Shown: positions 44,301 through 53,240, numbered from the stretch's first letter. The stretch is 64,000 bases of DNA from Sphingomonas glacialis (GCF_014653575.1 NZ_BNAQ01000005.1:62001-126000), one strand, 5' to 3'. Notes: generated by a model not told the origin, from the letters alone. Translations and numbers: made by a program.

Positions 44301-44736
44301 TCATGCCGTCGGCGGGTGCCACCCACGGTCCGCCGGTCTCGCTCCAGCCCGGTGATCCCGCGACCGCGAATTCGAGCCCGAGCCGGTCTGCGGTCGTCGC
44401 CGCAAGTCGGAAGGCGTGGCGCCACTCCGGGCTCATATAGGCGAGGCGTCGCTCGACCACCTGCGGGGCCATCAGCGAAGCGTCGAAGGTCTGCACGCCT
44501 CCGAGGCCGATGCGCTTCATCCATTCGAGATCGGCGACGATCCCGGGTTCGCTGATATTGCCGTCGAGCCAGTGCCACCACACCCGCGGCCGCGCCTCCG
44601 CCGGAGGATCGACGAACCCGGCGGCGAGGCTGTCACCCGACGCTTGGTCCGCGATCGGGGGAGCGGTCTGGGCGAGCGCGGCCGACGAGGCCAGCAGCGC
44701 CGCCGTCAGCGCGAAGAAGCGAAAGCGATGCTGCAT
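41365..44736 (-). CDS. GH106 alpha-L-rhamnosidase
   Basis: A 1,123-residue secreted enzyme of glycoside hydrolase family 106. A signal peptide (FFALTAALLASSAALAQ) is followed by the family start ARPRVWWHWLDGNISEPGIV and ADLEWMKRIGLGGVQTFDAS. Further blocks are GSPGWSETGGPWVAPADGMK, WRIVRLGATLLGTTNHPATA, AIVTDSFEAGDANWTPLMLA and VYGEALEDGRPALGDDLAMR. The C-terminal beta-sandwich includes DLGQVGDLAEVRVNGVAVGT and RIEVRVANLWVNRLIGD. GH106 enzymes remove terminal rhamnose from flavonoid or pectic glycosides. It follows a GH1 gene by 61 bases and starts after GAGGA. Confidence 0.92.
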   Translation of the reverse strand: MQHRFRFFALTAALLASSAALAQTAPPIADQASGDSLAAGFVDPPAEARPRVWWHWLDGNISEPGIVADLEWMKRIGLGGVQTFDASLMAPQVVERRLAYMSPEWRHAFRLAATTADRLGLEFAVAGSPGWSETGGPWVAPADGMKKLVWSETDIVGGHRFAGQLASPPRTTGPFQALPFDDPLAAFGGKASKPPTDYADVMVLAYPVDPPTAAIPAATVAGRPVDAAALLDADAKTSVAVPRGSADQPGVVTLTYARPTTIRSATLFIPGALPPFGGALFQPVLEVADGAGWRAIATLPLGAVPTTVSFAPITARAFRLVLGPNTAPPRIGLGAPAPGAVVDGMFPSGPPATSVAVAQLRLSGEARIDRFEAKAGFATVADYYALSGAVPESMGIDPARVVDLTARMQLDGTLDWTVPKGRWRIVRLGATLLGTTNHPATAEATGLEVDKYDAAAVTRYLEHYIGMYRTAAGPDLVGAKGIRAIVTDSFEAGDANWTPLMLAQFKRLRGYDPRPWLPALTGAVVGSRARSDAFLYDYRRTLADLLASEHYGTVARVAHAAGLKVYGEALEDGRPALGDDLAMRRHADVPMAAMWTYDRAGKPRPTLLGDLRGAASVAHLYGQTIVAAESFTSGLAPWAFAPADLKRVVDLEFASGINRPVIHTSVHQPVDDKLPGLSLAIFGQYFNRHESWAEMARPWIDYIARSSYVLQQGRNVADVAYFYGEEAPLTALFARAPLGDTPTHYGYDFVNADALTQDLSVAKGSVVSSGGARYRALYLGGSAQRMTLPVLRRLATLVEQGATLIGDAPTGSPALGDDRAAFSALVRRLWSGTPVTTIGKGRVIAGHDVETALAGTGLLPDFAYTKPAPDSEILFAHRALADGDVYFVTNRRNRAERIAARFRVTGKVPELWHADTGRRSAVSYRIEGGQTIVPLDLAGEEAVFVVFRREATDASVTRAAPPSRTVARMDGPWTVTFQPGRGAPATTTLARLAPLNENASPAIRYFSGVASYAAALDVPRTLDRATPLLLDLGQVGDLAEVRVNGVAVGTVWHAPYRIDIAAAARPGRNRIEVRVANLWVNRLIGDAQPGARKLTWTAMPSYRADAPLRASGLIGPVTVLAAP

Positions 44737-44797
44737 CAGGGCGTTCCTCAGAGTTTTCGCGTCGGCAGGCGCCGCGCCTCGACCGCAGCACGCCGCC

Positions 44798-46111
44798 TCA
44801 CAGCGCGTTGCGCCGCGCGAAGGCGCCGAGCACGGTAGCGCTCGGCTTTGGCGTCCGCTTGAAGGTGGTGCGATCGACCTTCGCCAGCCCGAAGCCATGG
44901 TCGAACCCGGCACCCCATTCGTAATTGTCGAGCAGCGACCAGTGGATATAGCCGAGCACCGGCACGCCATCGTCGATCGCGCGCTTCAATTCGGGGAGCG
45001 CGCCGGCGATCAGCGCGCTGCGAATGCGGTCGTCATCGGTGCCGACGCCGTGTTCGCTGACCAGGATCGGCTTGCCCGTTGCTTCATGCGCATAGCGCAC
45101 CGCGCCCGCGAGCGAGGGCGCATACACCTCCGCCCCGCGGAAGTTGAGTGTCGCGCCAGGCGGTGGCGGCAGCTTGCCGGTCGAATTCCACACCGATCGC
45201 TCGTAATTCTGGACGCCGAGGAAATCGTCGCCCTTGGCCGATTCGAGCCAGACGCCGTAGAGTTCGGCGCGCTTGGCATCGCGCAAACTGTTGGGGCCGA
45301 CCGCTTGGTCATCGGCAAGCGCAAGGCTGATGCCGACCGGCAGATCAGGCCGGACGCCCTTGATCGCGTCGCGCCCGGCCTTGTGGCCGGCGAGCATGTT
45401 GCGCGTCACCGCCGGCACATCTTCGGGCAGCACGGTATTGGCCACGACGAACTTGGCCGACCCGGTCGCGCGCGCCGCGGCCGCCAGATTCGCCTTGAGC
45501 AGGCCGAAAAAGGCCGGTGGCAGGACGATCGGCAGCATGCTGGCGATATTGGGTTCGTTGAACGTCATCGCATAGCCGATTCCCCCCGCCAGATGGCGCG
45601 CCGCCCGCTCGCAGAAGCGCGCAAACAACGCCGGAGCCTGCGCGTTCGTCCAGCCGCCCTGCGCCGCGAACCAGCGCGGCGTGGTGTAATGGTTGAAGGT
45701 CACCACTGGGGTCAGCCCGCGCGCGCGGCAGCCGTCGATCATCGCCTTGTAATGATCGAGCATCGCGATTGAGAACAGGCCGGGCCCTGGCTCGATCCGT
45801 GGCCATTCCAGGCTGAAGCGATAGCTGTTGAGGCCAAGGCTCTTCACCAGGTCGAGATCGGTGCGCCACAGCTCGAAGCTGTTGTCGGCATCGCCCGATG
45901 GTGGGCCGAGCGCCGGCTCGACATTCTCCAGCACCCACTGGTCGCTGTTGGTGTTGTTGCCCTCCACCTGATGCCCCGCAGTCGCGGCACCCCAGAGAAA
46001 GCCTTTGGGAAAAGCGCGTGCGGTGACGCCCGGGTCCGCGCGGCGGGCCAACGCCGGGGCGGCGAGGAGCGCACCACCGGCGGCGAGCAGCGTACGGCGA
46101 TCGATGGTCAT
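44798..46111 (-). CDS. GH1-family beta-glucosidase (copy A)
   Basis: A 437-residue GH1 enzyme with a likely Tat signal (MTIDRRTLLAAGGALLAAPA). FPKGFLWGAATAGHQVEGNN is the family start; LNSYRFSLEWPRIEPGPG and WFAAQGGWTNAQAPALFARF follow. The acid/base is Glu186 in MTFNEPNIA. The nucleophile position is Glu353 in LVSEHGVGTDD, where most GH1 enzymes have TENG. The C-terminus WSLLDNYEWGAGFDHGFGLA is hallmark. It should cleave beta-glucosides in the periplasm. It overlaps the esterase stop (ATGA) and is paralogous to copy B (47012-48307). Confidence 0.93.
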   Translation of the reverse strand: MTIDRRTLLAAGGALLAAPALARRADPGVTARAFPKGFLWGAATAGHQVEGNNTNSDQWVLENVEPALGPPSGDADNSFELWRTDLDLVKSLGLNSYRFSLEWPRIEPGPGLFSIAMLDHYKAMIDGCRARGLTPVVTFNHYTTPRWFAAQGGWTNAQAPALFARFCERAARHLAGGIGYAMTFNEPNIASMLPIVLPPAFFGLLKANLAAAARATGSAKFVVANTVLPEDVPAVTRNMLAGHKAGRDAIKGVRPDLPVGISLALADDQAVGPNSLRDAKRAELYGVWLESAKGDDFLGVQNYERSVWNSTGKLPPPPGATLNFRGAEVYAPSLAGAVRYAHEATGKPILVSEHGVGTDDDRIRSALIAGALPELKRAIDDGVPVLGYIHWSLLDNYEWGAGFDHGFGLAKVDRTTFKRTPKPSATVLGAFARRNAL

Positions 46112-47001
46112 AGGGACTCCTGCTGTGGTGCCGCGACGTCGGCGATGAAGGCGCGGATCTCGTCGGTCATCCGCGTGTCCGCGCCGCCGATATGGCAAGC
46201 GAGACTGAAGTGATTGTGGCCCGATGCGATATGGCTGCGCGGCAGATGCCCGTACCGCGCGAGCCGCGCCGCCAACACGGCGATCGTCTCGGTCTGAAAG
46301 CGGGCCGGGTCGAACTCGGCGCACGCGATCAGCAGCGGCACGCCGGTCTCGACCATGGCATCGCGCGGGTGGCGCGCGGGATAAGTATCGGCCGGGCCGT
46401 AATAGAGCACGTCGCGCTCCTCGAGCGGCGTGTAGCCGTAAAGCCCGGACAATAGCACAGCGCCGCGCACGCCGGGATCGGCGGCGCGCAAGCGCAGATG
46501 CGTCGCGACATGCACCGCGCCCGCCGACGTGCCGATGACGACGATTCGGTCGGGATCACCGCCATGGTCGGCGGCATTCGCCCGCAACCAGTCGATCGCC
46601 GCGCCGACATCCTCCCCGCCCGCGGGCCAGACGGCTTCGGGCGCAAGGCGATAGTTCATCACCGCGCCGAGCATTCCCGAGCGCGCCGCCCAGCGCCCGA
46701 CATGCGCGTTGAACGGATGATCCGGGCTGCTCTTCTCGCCGCGCACGAAGCCGCCGCCATGGACCCACAGCACGACCGGGACGCCCGTCGCCGACGCGGG
46801 GGGCGCGTAGAGATCGAGCTGCTGACGGGGATCGTCGCCATAGGCGAGATCGCACGCGCTTGCCGGCTGGGCGGTGCGGTACGCATCCTGCTCGGCGCGA
46901 AACAGATCCTGAACCTGCGCCAATGTCGTCGGGCCGAGCGTTCGGCCGAGCGCGGTGATCGCGGTGATCGCGGCGCGGAGGGAATCCGATTGTCGAGTCA
47001 T
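46108..47001 (-). CDS. Alpha/beta-hydrolase, hormone-sensitive-lipase-type esterase
   Basis: A 297-residue esterase. LDLYAPPASATGVPVVLWVH is followed by the oxyanion motif HGGGF (81-85). The nucleophile is Ser159 in VVIGTSAGAVH; Asp231 (IACAEFDPARF) and His264 (IASGHNHFSLA) complete the triad. This is bacterial esterase family IV. No signal peptide is evident. Lying between two GH1 genes and coupled to both (10 bases and ATGA), it probably removes acyl groups such as acetyl or hydroxycinnamoyl from the glycoside, which is inference. Confidence 0.88.
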   Translation of the reverse strand: MTRQSDSLRAAITAITALGRTLGPTTLAQVQDLFRAEQDAYRTAQPASACDLAYGDDPRQQLDLYAPPASATGVPVVLWVHGGGFVRGEKSSPDHPFNAHVGRWAARSGMLGAVMNYRLAPEAVWPAGGEDVGAAIDWLRANAADHGGDPDRIVVIGTSAGAVHVATHLRLRAADPGVRGAVLLSGLYGYTPLEERDVLYYGPADTYPARHPRDAMVETGVPLLIACAEFDPARFQTETIAVLAARLARYGHLPRSHIASGHNHFSLACHIGGADTRMTDEIRAFIADVAAPQQESL

Positions 47002-47011
47002 GGCTGCGTGC

Positions 47012-48307
47012 TCACAAGGCGTTGCGCCGCGCGATCGCGCCGAGCACGGCGGCGCTCGGCTTGGGCACACGGCGGAAGGTGGTGCGATCGACGGTGGCGA
47101 GGCCGTATTTCGGGCGATATCCCGACACCCATTCGAAATTGTCGATGAGCGACCAATGGAGATAGCCGATCACCGGCACGCCCTCGTCGATCGCGCGCTT
47201 CAATTCGGCGAGCGCCGCCGGGATCAGCGCGACCCGGTCGCGATCGTCCTCGGTCGCGATGCCATGTTCGGTGACGAAGATCGGCTTGCCGGTCGCGGCG
47301 TGGACATAGCGCGCGCAATTGGCGAGCGAGGCGGGATAGGTCTCGTTCCCGATCTGATCGCGTTTCGCCGTCGCAGGCAGCGCGACGAGGCCCGTGGCAT
47401 CCCACTGATTGCGTGAATAGTTCTGGATGCCGACGAAATCGTCCTGCCGTGCGGTCTCGAGCCACGGCCCGTAGAATTCCTGCCGCTTGGCATCGCGCAG
47501 GGCGGTTGCGCCAACGGCCTGTTCATCGACGATCGCCAACGAGAAGCCGACGGGCAGCGTCGTCCGCACCGCCTTGATCGCGGCGAACCCAGCCCGGTGC
47601 GCTTTGATCAAATTCGGCAAGGTCTCGCGTGCCGAGCCGAACGCCGGACCGCCGACGAAGCGCTGCGATCCGGTCACGCGCGCCGCTTCCGCCAGCATCG
47701 GCTGCTGCGCCATGATCGCTTGCGGCGGTACCATGGCTGCGGCGATCAGCAGACCGTTCGGTTCGTTGAGCGTCACCGCGCGCGCAATCCCGTCGCCCAA
47801 ATGCCGCGCCGCGCGATCGCAATAGCGCGCGAACAGCTGCGGAGATTCGGGGTTGGTCCAGCCGCCGCGCGCGGCGAACCAGATCGGCACCGCCCAGTGG
47901 CTGAACGTTACGACCGGCTGCAACCCCCGCGCGTGGCACCCCGCGATGATCGCCTTGTAATGATCGAGCAGCGCGATCGAAAACTGACCCGCGACCGGCT
48001 CGATCCGCGACCATTCGATGCTGAAGCGATAGCTGTTGAGGCCGATCGCCTTGGCCAGATCGAGATCCCGCGTCCACAGCTCGAAGCTGTTGCACGCATC
48101 CCCGACCGGCTCGGCAAAGATCGTCGGCTTGATGCTTTCCAGCAGCCAGAAATCGCTGTTGGTGTCATTGCCCTCGATCTGGTGCCCGGCGGTCGCCGCG
48201 CCCCACAGGAAATCCGCGGGAAAGCCGCCGCTGCGGCGCGGCTGTGCGACCACCGGGGCGGCTAGCATGGCGGACGCCGCCGCGAGGAGGGTTCTACGAT
48301 CGAGCAC
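47012..48307 (-). CDS. GH1-family beta-glucosidase (copy B)
   Basis: A 431-residue GH1 enzyme with a Tat-like signal (MLDRRTLLAAASAMLAAPVV). FPADFLWGAATAGHQIEGND starts the barrel. Acid/base Glu182 lies in AVTLNEPNGLL (TLNEP), and nucleophile Glu347 in IFVTEHGIATED, again with H replacing N of TENG. HWSLIDNFEWVSGYRPKYGL ends it. It is roughly half identical to copy A and has the same gene polarity, so it arose by tandem duplication with later divergence. It starts 117 bases after the TonB receptor stop, with a strong hairpin in the gap. Confidence 0.93.
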   Translation of the reverse strand: MLDRRTLLAAASAMLAAPVVAQPRRSGGFPADFLWGAATAGHQIEGNDTNSDFWLLESIKPTIFAEPVGDACNSFELWTRDLDLAKAIGLNSYRFSIEWSRIEPVAGQFSIALLDHYKAIIAGCHARGLQPVVTFSHWAVPIWFAARGGWTNPESPQLFARYCDRAARHLGDGIARAVTLNEPNGLLIAAAMVPPQAIMAQQPMLAEAARVTGSQRFVGGPAFGSARETLPNLIKAHRAGFAAIKAVRTTLPVGFSLAIVDEQAVGATALRDAKRQEFYGPWLETARQDDFVGIQNYSRNQWDATGLVALPATAKRDQIGNETYPASLANCARYVHAATGKPIFVTEHGIATEDDRDRVALIPAALAELKRAIDEGVPVIGYLHWSLIDNFEWVSGYRPKYGLATVDRTTFRRVPKPSAAVLGAIARRNAL

Positions 48308-48386
48308 CAGATATTCCCTCGCGGCAGCACATGGGCCTTCGCCCGGTTGCCCGCCGCCGAAACGGCCGGACAGGATCGTCGACCGC

Positions 48387-48415
48387 AGCGGCGGATCATC
48401 AACCGATCCGCCGCT
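48387..48415. other. Perfect 11-bp hairpin after the TonB receptor gene
   Basis: AGCGGCGGATC-ATCAACC-GATCCGCCGCT, 9 bases past the receptor stop on the minus strand. No T-tract follows in the transcribed direction. It may reduce read-through or protect the receptor mRNA 3' end, giving lower expression of the downstream glycosidases. Confidence 0.5.
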
Positions 48416-48423
48416 GGCGATCC

Positions 48424-50703
48424 TCAGAACTTCGCGTCCAGGCTCAGTCCGACCTGGCGGAAGGACTGCGGACCATAGATCGCGCCGACATTGGCCGCAC
48501 CGTTGTACGGGAAGTCGCTCTGGTACAGCGACGGCTCATGCACGTCGAACAGGTTCCGCGCGAACACCGCGATCTGATAGCGCTCGTCCTCGGTGCGCAG
48601 GCCGATCCGCCCGCCGACCGTCCAATGCGGGCGGAAGGTCGATTCTGGGCGCGAATTGGCTTCATAGCGGATCCGCGACTTCCACACCGTGTCGGCCGCC
48701 AGGAACGCGTTGAGCCGCGTCGTCACCGGCTGCTGATATTCGCCCGACAGCGTGAACTTGTACTTTGGCGCATAAGCGAGCTGCGTCCCGCCGATCTGCG
48801 TCCCGTCGGTGCCGAGGTACTTGGTCGGATAGGTCGCCTTGGCGTAGATGAAGCCGGTGTTGAGCGACAGGTTCCGGTTCACGCGCCCGAAGAAGTTGAT
48901 CTCGGCCCCGCGCGTCTTGACGCCGTCGATGTTGGTCTGAACGCACGACAAGGCGGCAGTCGAAGCAACCGTGGTGCACTGCTGCGCCTGGAAGTCCGTC
49001 ACCTTGGTGTAGAACAGGTTGATATCGGCAACCAGACCACGGAACAGCGTCGCCTTGAGGCCCGCTTCATACGCCATCGGGATCTCTGGACGCACGATGT
49101 AGGGCGACAGCGGTGCCGCCGGCGTCGCGATCTGCCCGCCCTTGAAGCCGCGAGAGGCGGTTGCATAGACCATCGCGTTCTTGAGGAGATCATATTGCGC
49201 GCCGAAACGATACGAGATCTTTTCCGTGCTCAACCGCTGCGCTTGAATCCGGTTCGTCGCCAGGTCCAGATTGTTGCGATCGAGCGACAGCTTGGCGCTG
49301 GTGATGCGCCCGCCGCCGATCAGCCGGAAGGCCGGCGTCACGTGGAAGGTCGCCTGCCCGAACGCGGCGAGCGATTCATCGACGATCGTGTCATAGGCGC
49401 CGATCGATCGCGCGATCGGGATCGCGACATTGGGCGCGGGGATGAGCGTGACACTCAGCGATTCGGGCGTCCGGGTCTGCTTCTGGTGCGAGTAGAAGGC
49501 GCCGACCGTATATTCCAGCCGGTTGCCCGATGGCGAACTGGCGCGGAATTCCTGCGTGAACAGGTCGATATTGCGGTGCGTTGCGCCGTTTTCGACCTGC
49601 AATTCGAGCGGATCGCCGCGGAAGATCGAGGTGACGTCGCCGCGCTCCTTGTTCACGCGATAGGCGGTGATCGATGTCAAGGTGAGCGGACCCGCATCGT
49701 AATCGAGCTGGAGCGAACCGCCGAAATTGTAGGTGCGACTGAGCCGCGGTCGCGCGGCGCAATAGTTCTGATTGCCTTCGCCCACGGTCACGCCACAGCT
49801 GGCGAGCCGCGCGGTGATGCCGACCGGATCGAACCCGCCGCCGCCGAAGAATGGTCCCGGCCCACCGGCCCGGACGAAGGTGAAGAAGTCGCCGCCATTC
49901 TCAAGGCGCGACTTGGTGTAGTCGCCGATCACGTTGACCGTGAGCGCGTCGCTCGGCGTCCACAGCAACCGCCCGCGAAAGCCGAAGCGGTCGACGTTGT
50001 TGAGGTCGCCGGTCAGCGCGTTGCGATTGACGCCCTGCCGCTGGTTGAGCAGCCCCGACACACGGATCGCAGCGTTCGACGCGAGCGGCACGTTGACGAC
50101 GCCCTGCACGACCTGATTGCCGAACTTCGATCCGGCGGTGCCGTCGTTCGAAAGCTCGGTCCGCACGCGCGCGCTGAGCCGGGTCGGATCGGGCGCGTTG
50201 GTACTGACGTTGATGACGCCGGCCGACGTGGTGAGGCCGAACAGCGTTCCCTGCGGCCCCTTGAGCACTTCGATCCGCGCGACGTCGAACAGATCGCCGA
50301 TATTGGCGTTGCCCTGGCTCACCTGGTCGACCACCACGCCGACCGATGCCACTGCGCCCGCCGAGAAGGTCTGCGTTCCGATCCCGCGGATCGCGCCGCC
50401 GCCGCCGGTATTCTGGCCGGGTGCCTGCTGAATCTCGAGCGAGGGCGCGATGCGGTTGAGATCGTTGAGCGTGTTGACCTGCTGGCGCTCGAGCTGCTTC
50501 TGATCGGCAACCGTGATCGAAATCGGCACGTCGACCACACGTTCGCGCCTACGCTGCGCGGTGACGACGATATCGGCGCCGGTCTGGTCGGCCACGGTCG
50601 CCGCGGGCGGCGACGTAGAAGCTGCGCTGTCCTGCGCCGTGGCAATGGTGGGGACAGCCAGCCAGCTGGCGGATGCGAGTGCGACGGCAAGCGTGCGGTT
50701 CAT
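48424..50703 (-). CDS. TonB-dependent outer-membrane receptor
   Basis: A 759-residue receptor. Signal peptide MNRTLAVALASASWLAVPTI (cleaved near ATA-QD). The TonB box region is ADIVVTAQRRRERVVDVPIS. The plug domain includes LNDLNRIAPSLEIQQAPGQN and IEVLKGPQGTLFGLTTSAGV. A 22-strand barrel ends in SFRQVGLSLDAKF with terminal Phe. Sequence style resembles the sphingomonad receptor family for aromatic or plant-derived substrates rather than siderophores. The ATG at 50703 has AGGAGAGG upstream and is preceded by 11 TTG repeats. It lies between catabolic enzymes and glycosidases, so it likely imports the glycoside. Confidence 0.93.
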   Translation of the reverse strand: MNRTLAVALASASWLAVPTIATAQDSAASTSPPAATVADQTGADIVVTAQRRRERVVDVPISITVADQKQLERQQVNTLNDLNRIAPSLEIQQAPGQNTGGGGAIRGIGTQTFSAGAVASVGVVVDQVSQGNANIGDLFDVARIEVLKGPQGTLFGLTTSAGVINVSTNAPDPTRLSARVRTELSNDGTAGSKFGNQVVQGVVNVPLASNAAIRVSGLLNQRQGVNRNALTGDLNNVDRFGFRGRLLWTPSDALTVNVIGDYTKSRLENGGDFFTFVRAGGPGPFFGGGGFDPVGITARLASCGVTVGEGNQNYCAARPRLSRTYNFGGSLQLDYDAGPLTLTSITAYRVNKERGDVTSIFRGDPLELQVENGATHRNIDLFTQEFRASSPSGNRLEYTVGAFYSHQKQTRTPESLSVTLIPAPNVAIPIARSIGAYDTIVDESLAAFGQATFHVTPAFRLIGGGRITSAKLSLDRNNLDLATNRIQAQRLSTEKISYRFGAQYDLLKNAMVYATASRGFKGGQIATPAAPLSPYIVRPEIPMAYEAGLKATLFRGLVADINLFYTKVTDFQAQQCTTVASTAALSCVQTNIDGVKTRGAEINFFGRVNRNLSLNTGFIYAKATYPTKYLGTDGTQIGGTQLAYAPKYKFTLSGEYQQPVTTRLNAFLAADTVWKSRIRYEANSRPESTFRPHWTVGGRIGLRTEDERYQIAVFARNLFDVHEPSLYQSDFPYNGAANVGAIYGPQSFRQVGLSLDAKF

Positions 50704-50720
50704 GATGACCTCTCCTGATT

Positions 50721-50753
<33 letters not shown>

Positions 50754-50769
50754 GTTTTTTACGCACGGC

Positions 50770-51615
50770 TCAGTGGGCGACATCCTCATCGACCACATGA
50801 TTGGTGAGCGTTCCGACCGGGCCGATCGCGACCTCGACGCGGTCGCCCGCCTTCATCCACAAGGGTGGCGTGCGCTTGGCACCGACGCCGCCGGGCGTGC
50901 CCGTCGCGATCACATCCCCTGGCGAAAGCGCGGTGAATGCCGAGACATAGGCAATGATCTTGGCGATCGGGAACACCATGTCGCCGATCGGCTGATCCTG
51001 GACGATTTCGCCGTTGAGCCGCGTCGTGACATGCACGCCGGACAGATCGCCCGCTTCCTGCGGCGTCACCAATTGCGGGCCAAAGGCGCCGGTGCCGGGG
51101 AAGTTCTTGCCCGGGATGAATTGCGACGTGTGCCATTGCCAATCGCGGATCGACGCGTCGTTGAAACAGGCATAGCCCGCGACATGTGTCATCGCATCCT
51201 GCTCGGCGATGGCACGCCCGCCGCGACCGATGACGATCGCGAGTTCGCCCTCGAAATCGAGATGCTCGGACACGAGCGGCCGCACGATCGGCTGGCCGTC
51301 GGCGATCAGCGTATCGGCGAACCGCGTGAAGATCGACGGATTGTCGACCTTGGCGCGACCCGTCTCGACCCGGTGGCTCTCGTAATTATGCCCGACGCAC
51401 AGGATCTTGCCCGGATTGGGGATAACCGGCAGCAGCAATACGTCTGCCGCGGCAATGGCCGGGCCATCCGCAAGGGCCGACAGCGGACCCGCCGCGATCG
51501 CGGCCTTCAAATCGACTGGCGCGCCCGCAACCGCACCGGCATCGTGGATCGTCGCATGATCGATCCGGCCATAGCTGGTCGTGCCATCGACGCGGCGGAA
51601 GCTGACATAAGGCAT
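50770..51615 (-). CDS. Fumarylacetoacetate hydrolase (FAH) family protein
   Basis: A 281-residue FAH-family hydrolase. GKILCVGHNYESHRVETGRA starts the catalytic domain. Metal-binding acidic residues lie in HLDFEGELAIVIGRGG; YACFNDASIRDWQWHTSQFI, PGKNFPGTGAFGPQLVTP, and VIATGTPGGVGAKRTPPLWM follow. Such enzymes hydrolyse acylpyruvates and related ring-cleavage products. The start shares one base with the hydroxylase stop (TAATG). By position it acts after extradiol cleavage in the pathway encoded around it. Confidence 0.9.
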   Translation of the reverse strand: MPYVSFRRVDGTTSYGRIDHATIHDAGAVAGAPVDLKAAIAAGPLSALADGPAIAAADVLLLPVIPNPGKILCVGHNYESHRVETGRAKVDNPSIFTRFADTLIADGQPIVRPLVSEHLDFEGELAIVIGRGGRAIAEQDAMTHVAGYACFNDASIRDWQWHTSQFIPGKNFPGTGAFGPQLVTPQEAGDLSGVHVTTRLNGEIVQDQPIGDMVFPIAKIIAYVSAFTALSPGDVIATGTPGGVGAKRTPPLWMKAGDRVEVAIGPVGTLTNHVVDEDVAH

Positions 51616-53240
51616 TAACGTACTCCTCGAGCAGGGGCCGAGACCGCTGCGGAAAGCTCAGCCACGGCGGATTCCGGTTTTGGCGCGTGCAAATGGAGGG
51701 CGGTGCGCGCCTGCATCAGCAGCGCAGCGAGATCCTCGTTCGCGACGCCGAACACATAAAAATCAGGGCGGACCAGCACGAAGCGCGCGCCGCGAAGCTT
51801 GAGCCAGCGCCCGACCACACCCCCGTCGTCGAGCGCCGCCGCATCGACGATCGTCAGATCGAGCGCGGACAGCGCGGCGAGGCTTGGCGACGCCGAAACA
51901 TCCGCTGTTGCCGCCGCATCGATCGCGAACAGCCGCCAGCCACCGCCGGTTACGGTGTCGAGGATCGTCGCGTCGCCGCCAATCCACGGCTGGATGAAGC
52001 GCTCACCGGCACCGCGCGTTCCAGCCGCGATTGCCCCGGAGGTATAGGCCGGGATGAGGTCCGCCGCGGTTCGACCGGATGTGCCAGCGTGCTGCGCGCG
52101 CATCGCGGCATCGCGCTCGGCGGCGCGTTCGGGGTCGAGTTCGCAGATATAGCGACCCGCCGCGACCGCCGCGCTGACGACGCTGCGCACGTGCGGATCG
52201 CGTTCGACCTGATAGGTGTCGAGCAATGCCGCATCGGCATCGCCCTGTTCGACCAGCGCGAGCTTCCAGATCAGGTTCGCGACATCGCGCATCCCGTGAC
52301 ACATGCCCTGCCCGAAAAAGGGCGGGGTCTGATGCGCTGCGTCGCCCGCCAGGAACACGCGTCCGTCGCGCCACCGCTCGGCGATCAGCCCGTGGAAGCG
52401 GTACGTCGTGGCACGGATCAGGTCGTAGGGCACGCCGTCGAGATACGGCTTGAGCAGCGCCGCCACCGCGTCGGGCTGCATCATCGCGGCGTCGTCCTCG
52501 CCCGGCAGCAGCATGAATTCCCAGCGGCGGATATTGCCGCGTCCGGGCACGATCGTCGCCGGGCGCTGCGGGTCGCACATCATCACCGACAATTGCTGAA
52601 GGTTCGCCGCTTCGGGGACGCCCCAGAGGTCGGGAAAGCGCACCGGCTGGTCGACGTGCGCATCGACGACGAGCCACGATTCCTCGAAATCGAGATCGTC
52701 GAGCGCGATGCCCAGCGCCTTGCGCGTATCGCTGCGCGCGCCGTCGCACGCGATTACCCAGCGCGCGCGGACCGTGTCGGTCGTGCCGTTGCGGCCCAGC
52801 TTAACACTGACCCCGGCATCGTCCTGGACAAAGCCGTCGAGTGTCGTGTCGAGCGACACGGTTACCGTCGGGGCTTGCACGAAGCCGTCGCGCAGCAGCG
52901 CTTCGAGCTCGGGCTGATAGAAGAAGTAATCGTTCGCCCAGCCAAACGGCTTGGGTCGCCCCGCCGTCCCCATATAGCGGATCACGCCGTGATCGGCGCC
53001 GATATGCAGATGTCCCTCGGTCTCGCGCATGGTCGGGGCGATTGCATCGGCCAGGCCGACGCCCTGGAACAGGCGCATCATTTCGTGGTCGAGATGCACC
53101 GCCCGCGGCAATATGTGGGGCGCCGAGTCACGATCGATCACCAGGGTCGCCAGTCCCGCCTGCGCCGCGAGGTTCGCCGCGAGCGCGCCGACCGGACCGC
53201 AGCCGACGATCACCAGATCATAGGCCGGCGGCACTGTCAT
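51615..53240 (-). CDS. FAD-dependent aromatic hydroxylase (MhpA-like)
   Basis: A 541-residue flavoprotein monooxygenase. The FAD Rossmann motif is DLVIVGCGPVGALAANLAAQ; the DG motif is VIACDGARSDTRKALGI; the GD motif is VFLAGDAAHQTPPFFGQGMC followed by HGMRDVANLIWKLALV. The C-terminal thioredoxin-like domain is present. It resembles 3-(3-hydroxyphenyl)propionate hydroxylase MhpA and phenolic-ring hydroxylases that place a second hydroxyl for ring cleavage. Coupled to the FAH gene downstream. Its promoter should lie in the 145-base gap to lysR, which contains a dyad at 53373-53391. Confidence 0.9.
   Translation of the reverse strand: MTVPPAYDLVIVGCGPVGALAANLAAQAGLATLVIDRDSAPHILPRAVHLDHEMMRLFQGVGLADAIAPTMRETEGHLHIGADHGVIRYMGTAGRPKPFGWANDYFFYQPELEALLRDGFVQAPTVTVSLDTTLDGFVQDDAGVSVKLGRNGTTDTVRARWVIACDGARSDTRKALGIALDDLDFEESWLVVDAHVDQPVRFPDLWGVPEAANLQQLSVMMCDPQRPATIVPGRGNIRRWEFMLLPGEDDAAMMQPDAVAALLKPYLDGVPYDLIRATTYRFHGLIAERWRDGRVFLAGDAAHQTPPFFGQGMCHGMRDVANLIWKLALVEQGDADAALLDTYQVERDPHVRSVVSAAVAAGRYICELDPERAAERDAAMRAQHAGTSGRTAADLIPAYTSGAIAAGTRGAGERFIQPWIGGDATILDTVTGGGWRLFAIDAAATADVSASPSLAALSALDLTIVDAAALDDGGVVGRWLKLRGARFVLVRPDFYVFGVANEDLAALLMQARTALHLHAPKPESAVAELSAAVSAPARGVR

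Noticed and set aside
48244..50718. An 824-codon open frame on the plus strand opposite the TonB receptor gene
   Set aside because: The receptor on the minus strand has a signal peptide, plug and barrel motifs. The plus frame shows only the Arg/Asp/Gly bias typical of antisense frames.
50754..50760. T run beside the TTG repeat considered as an intrinsic terminator for the FAH gene
   Set aside because: On the minus strand it reads as an A run, and no GC stem precedes it in the transcribed direction.
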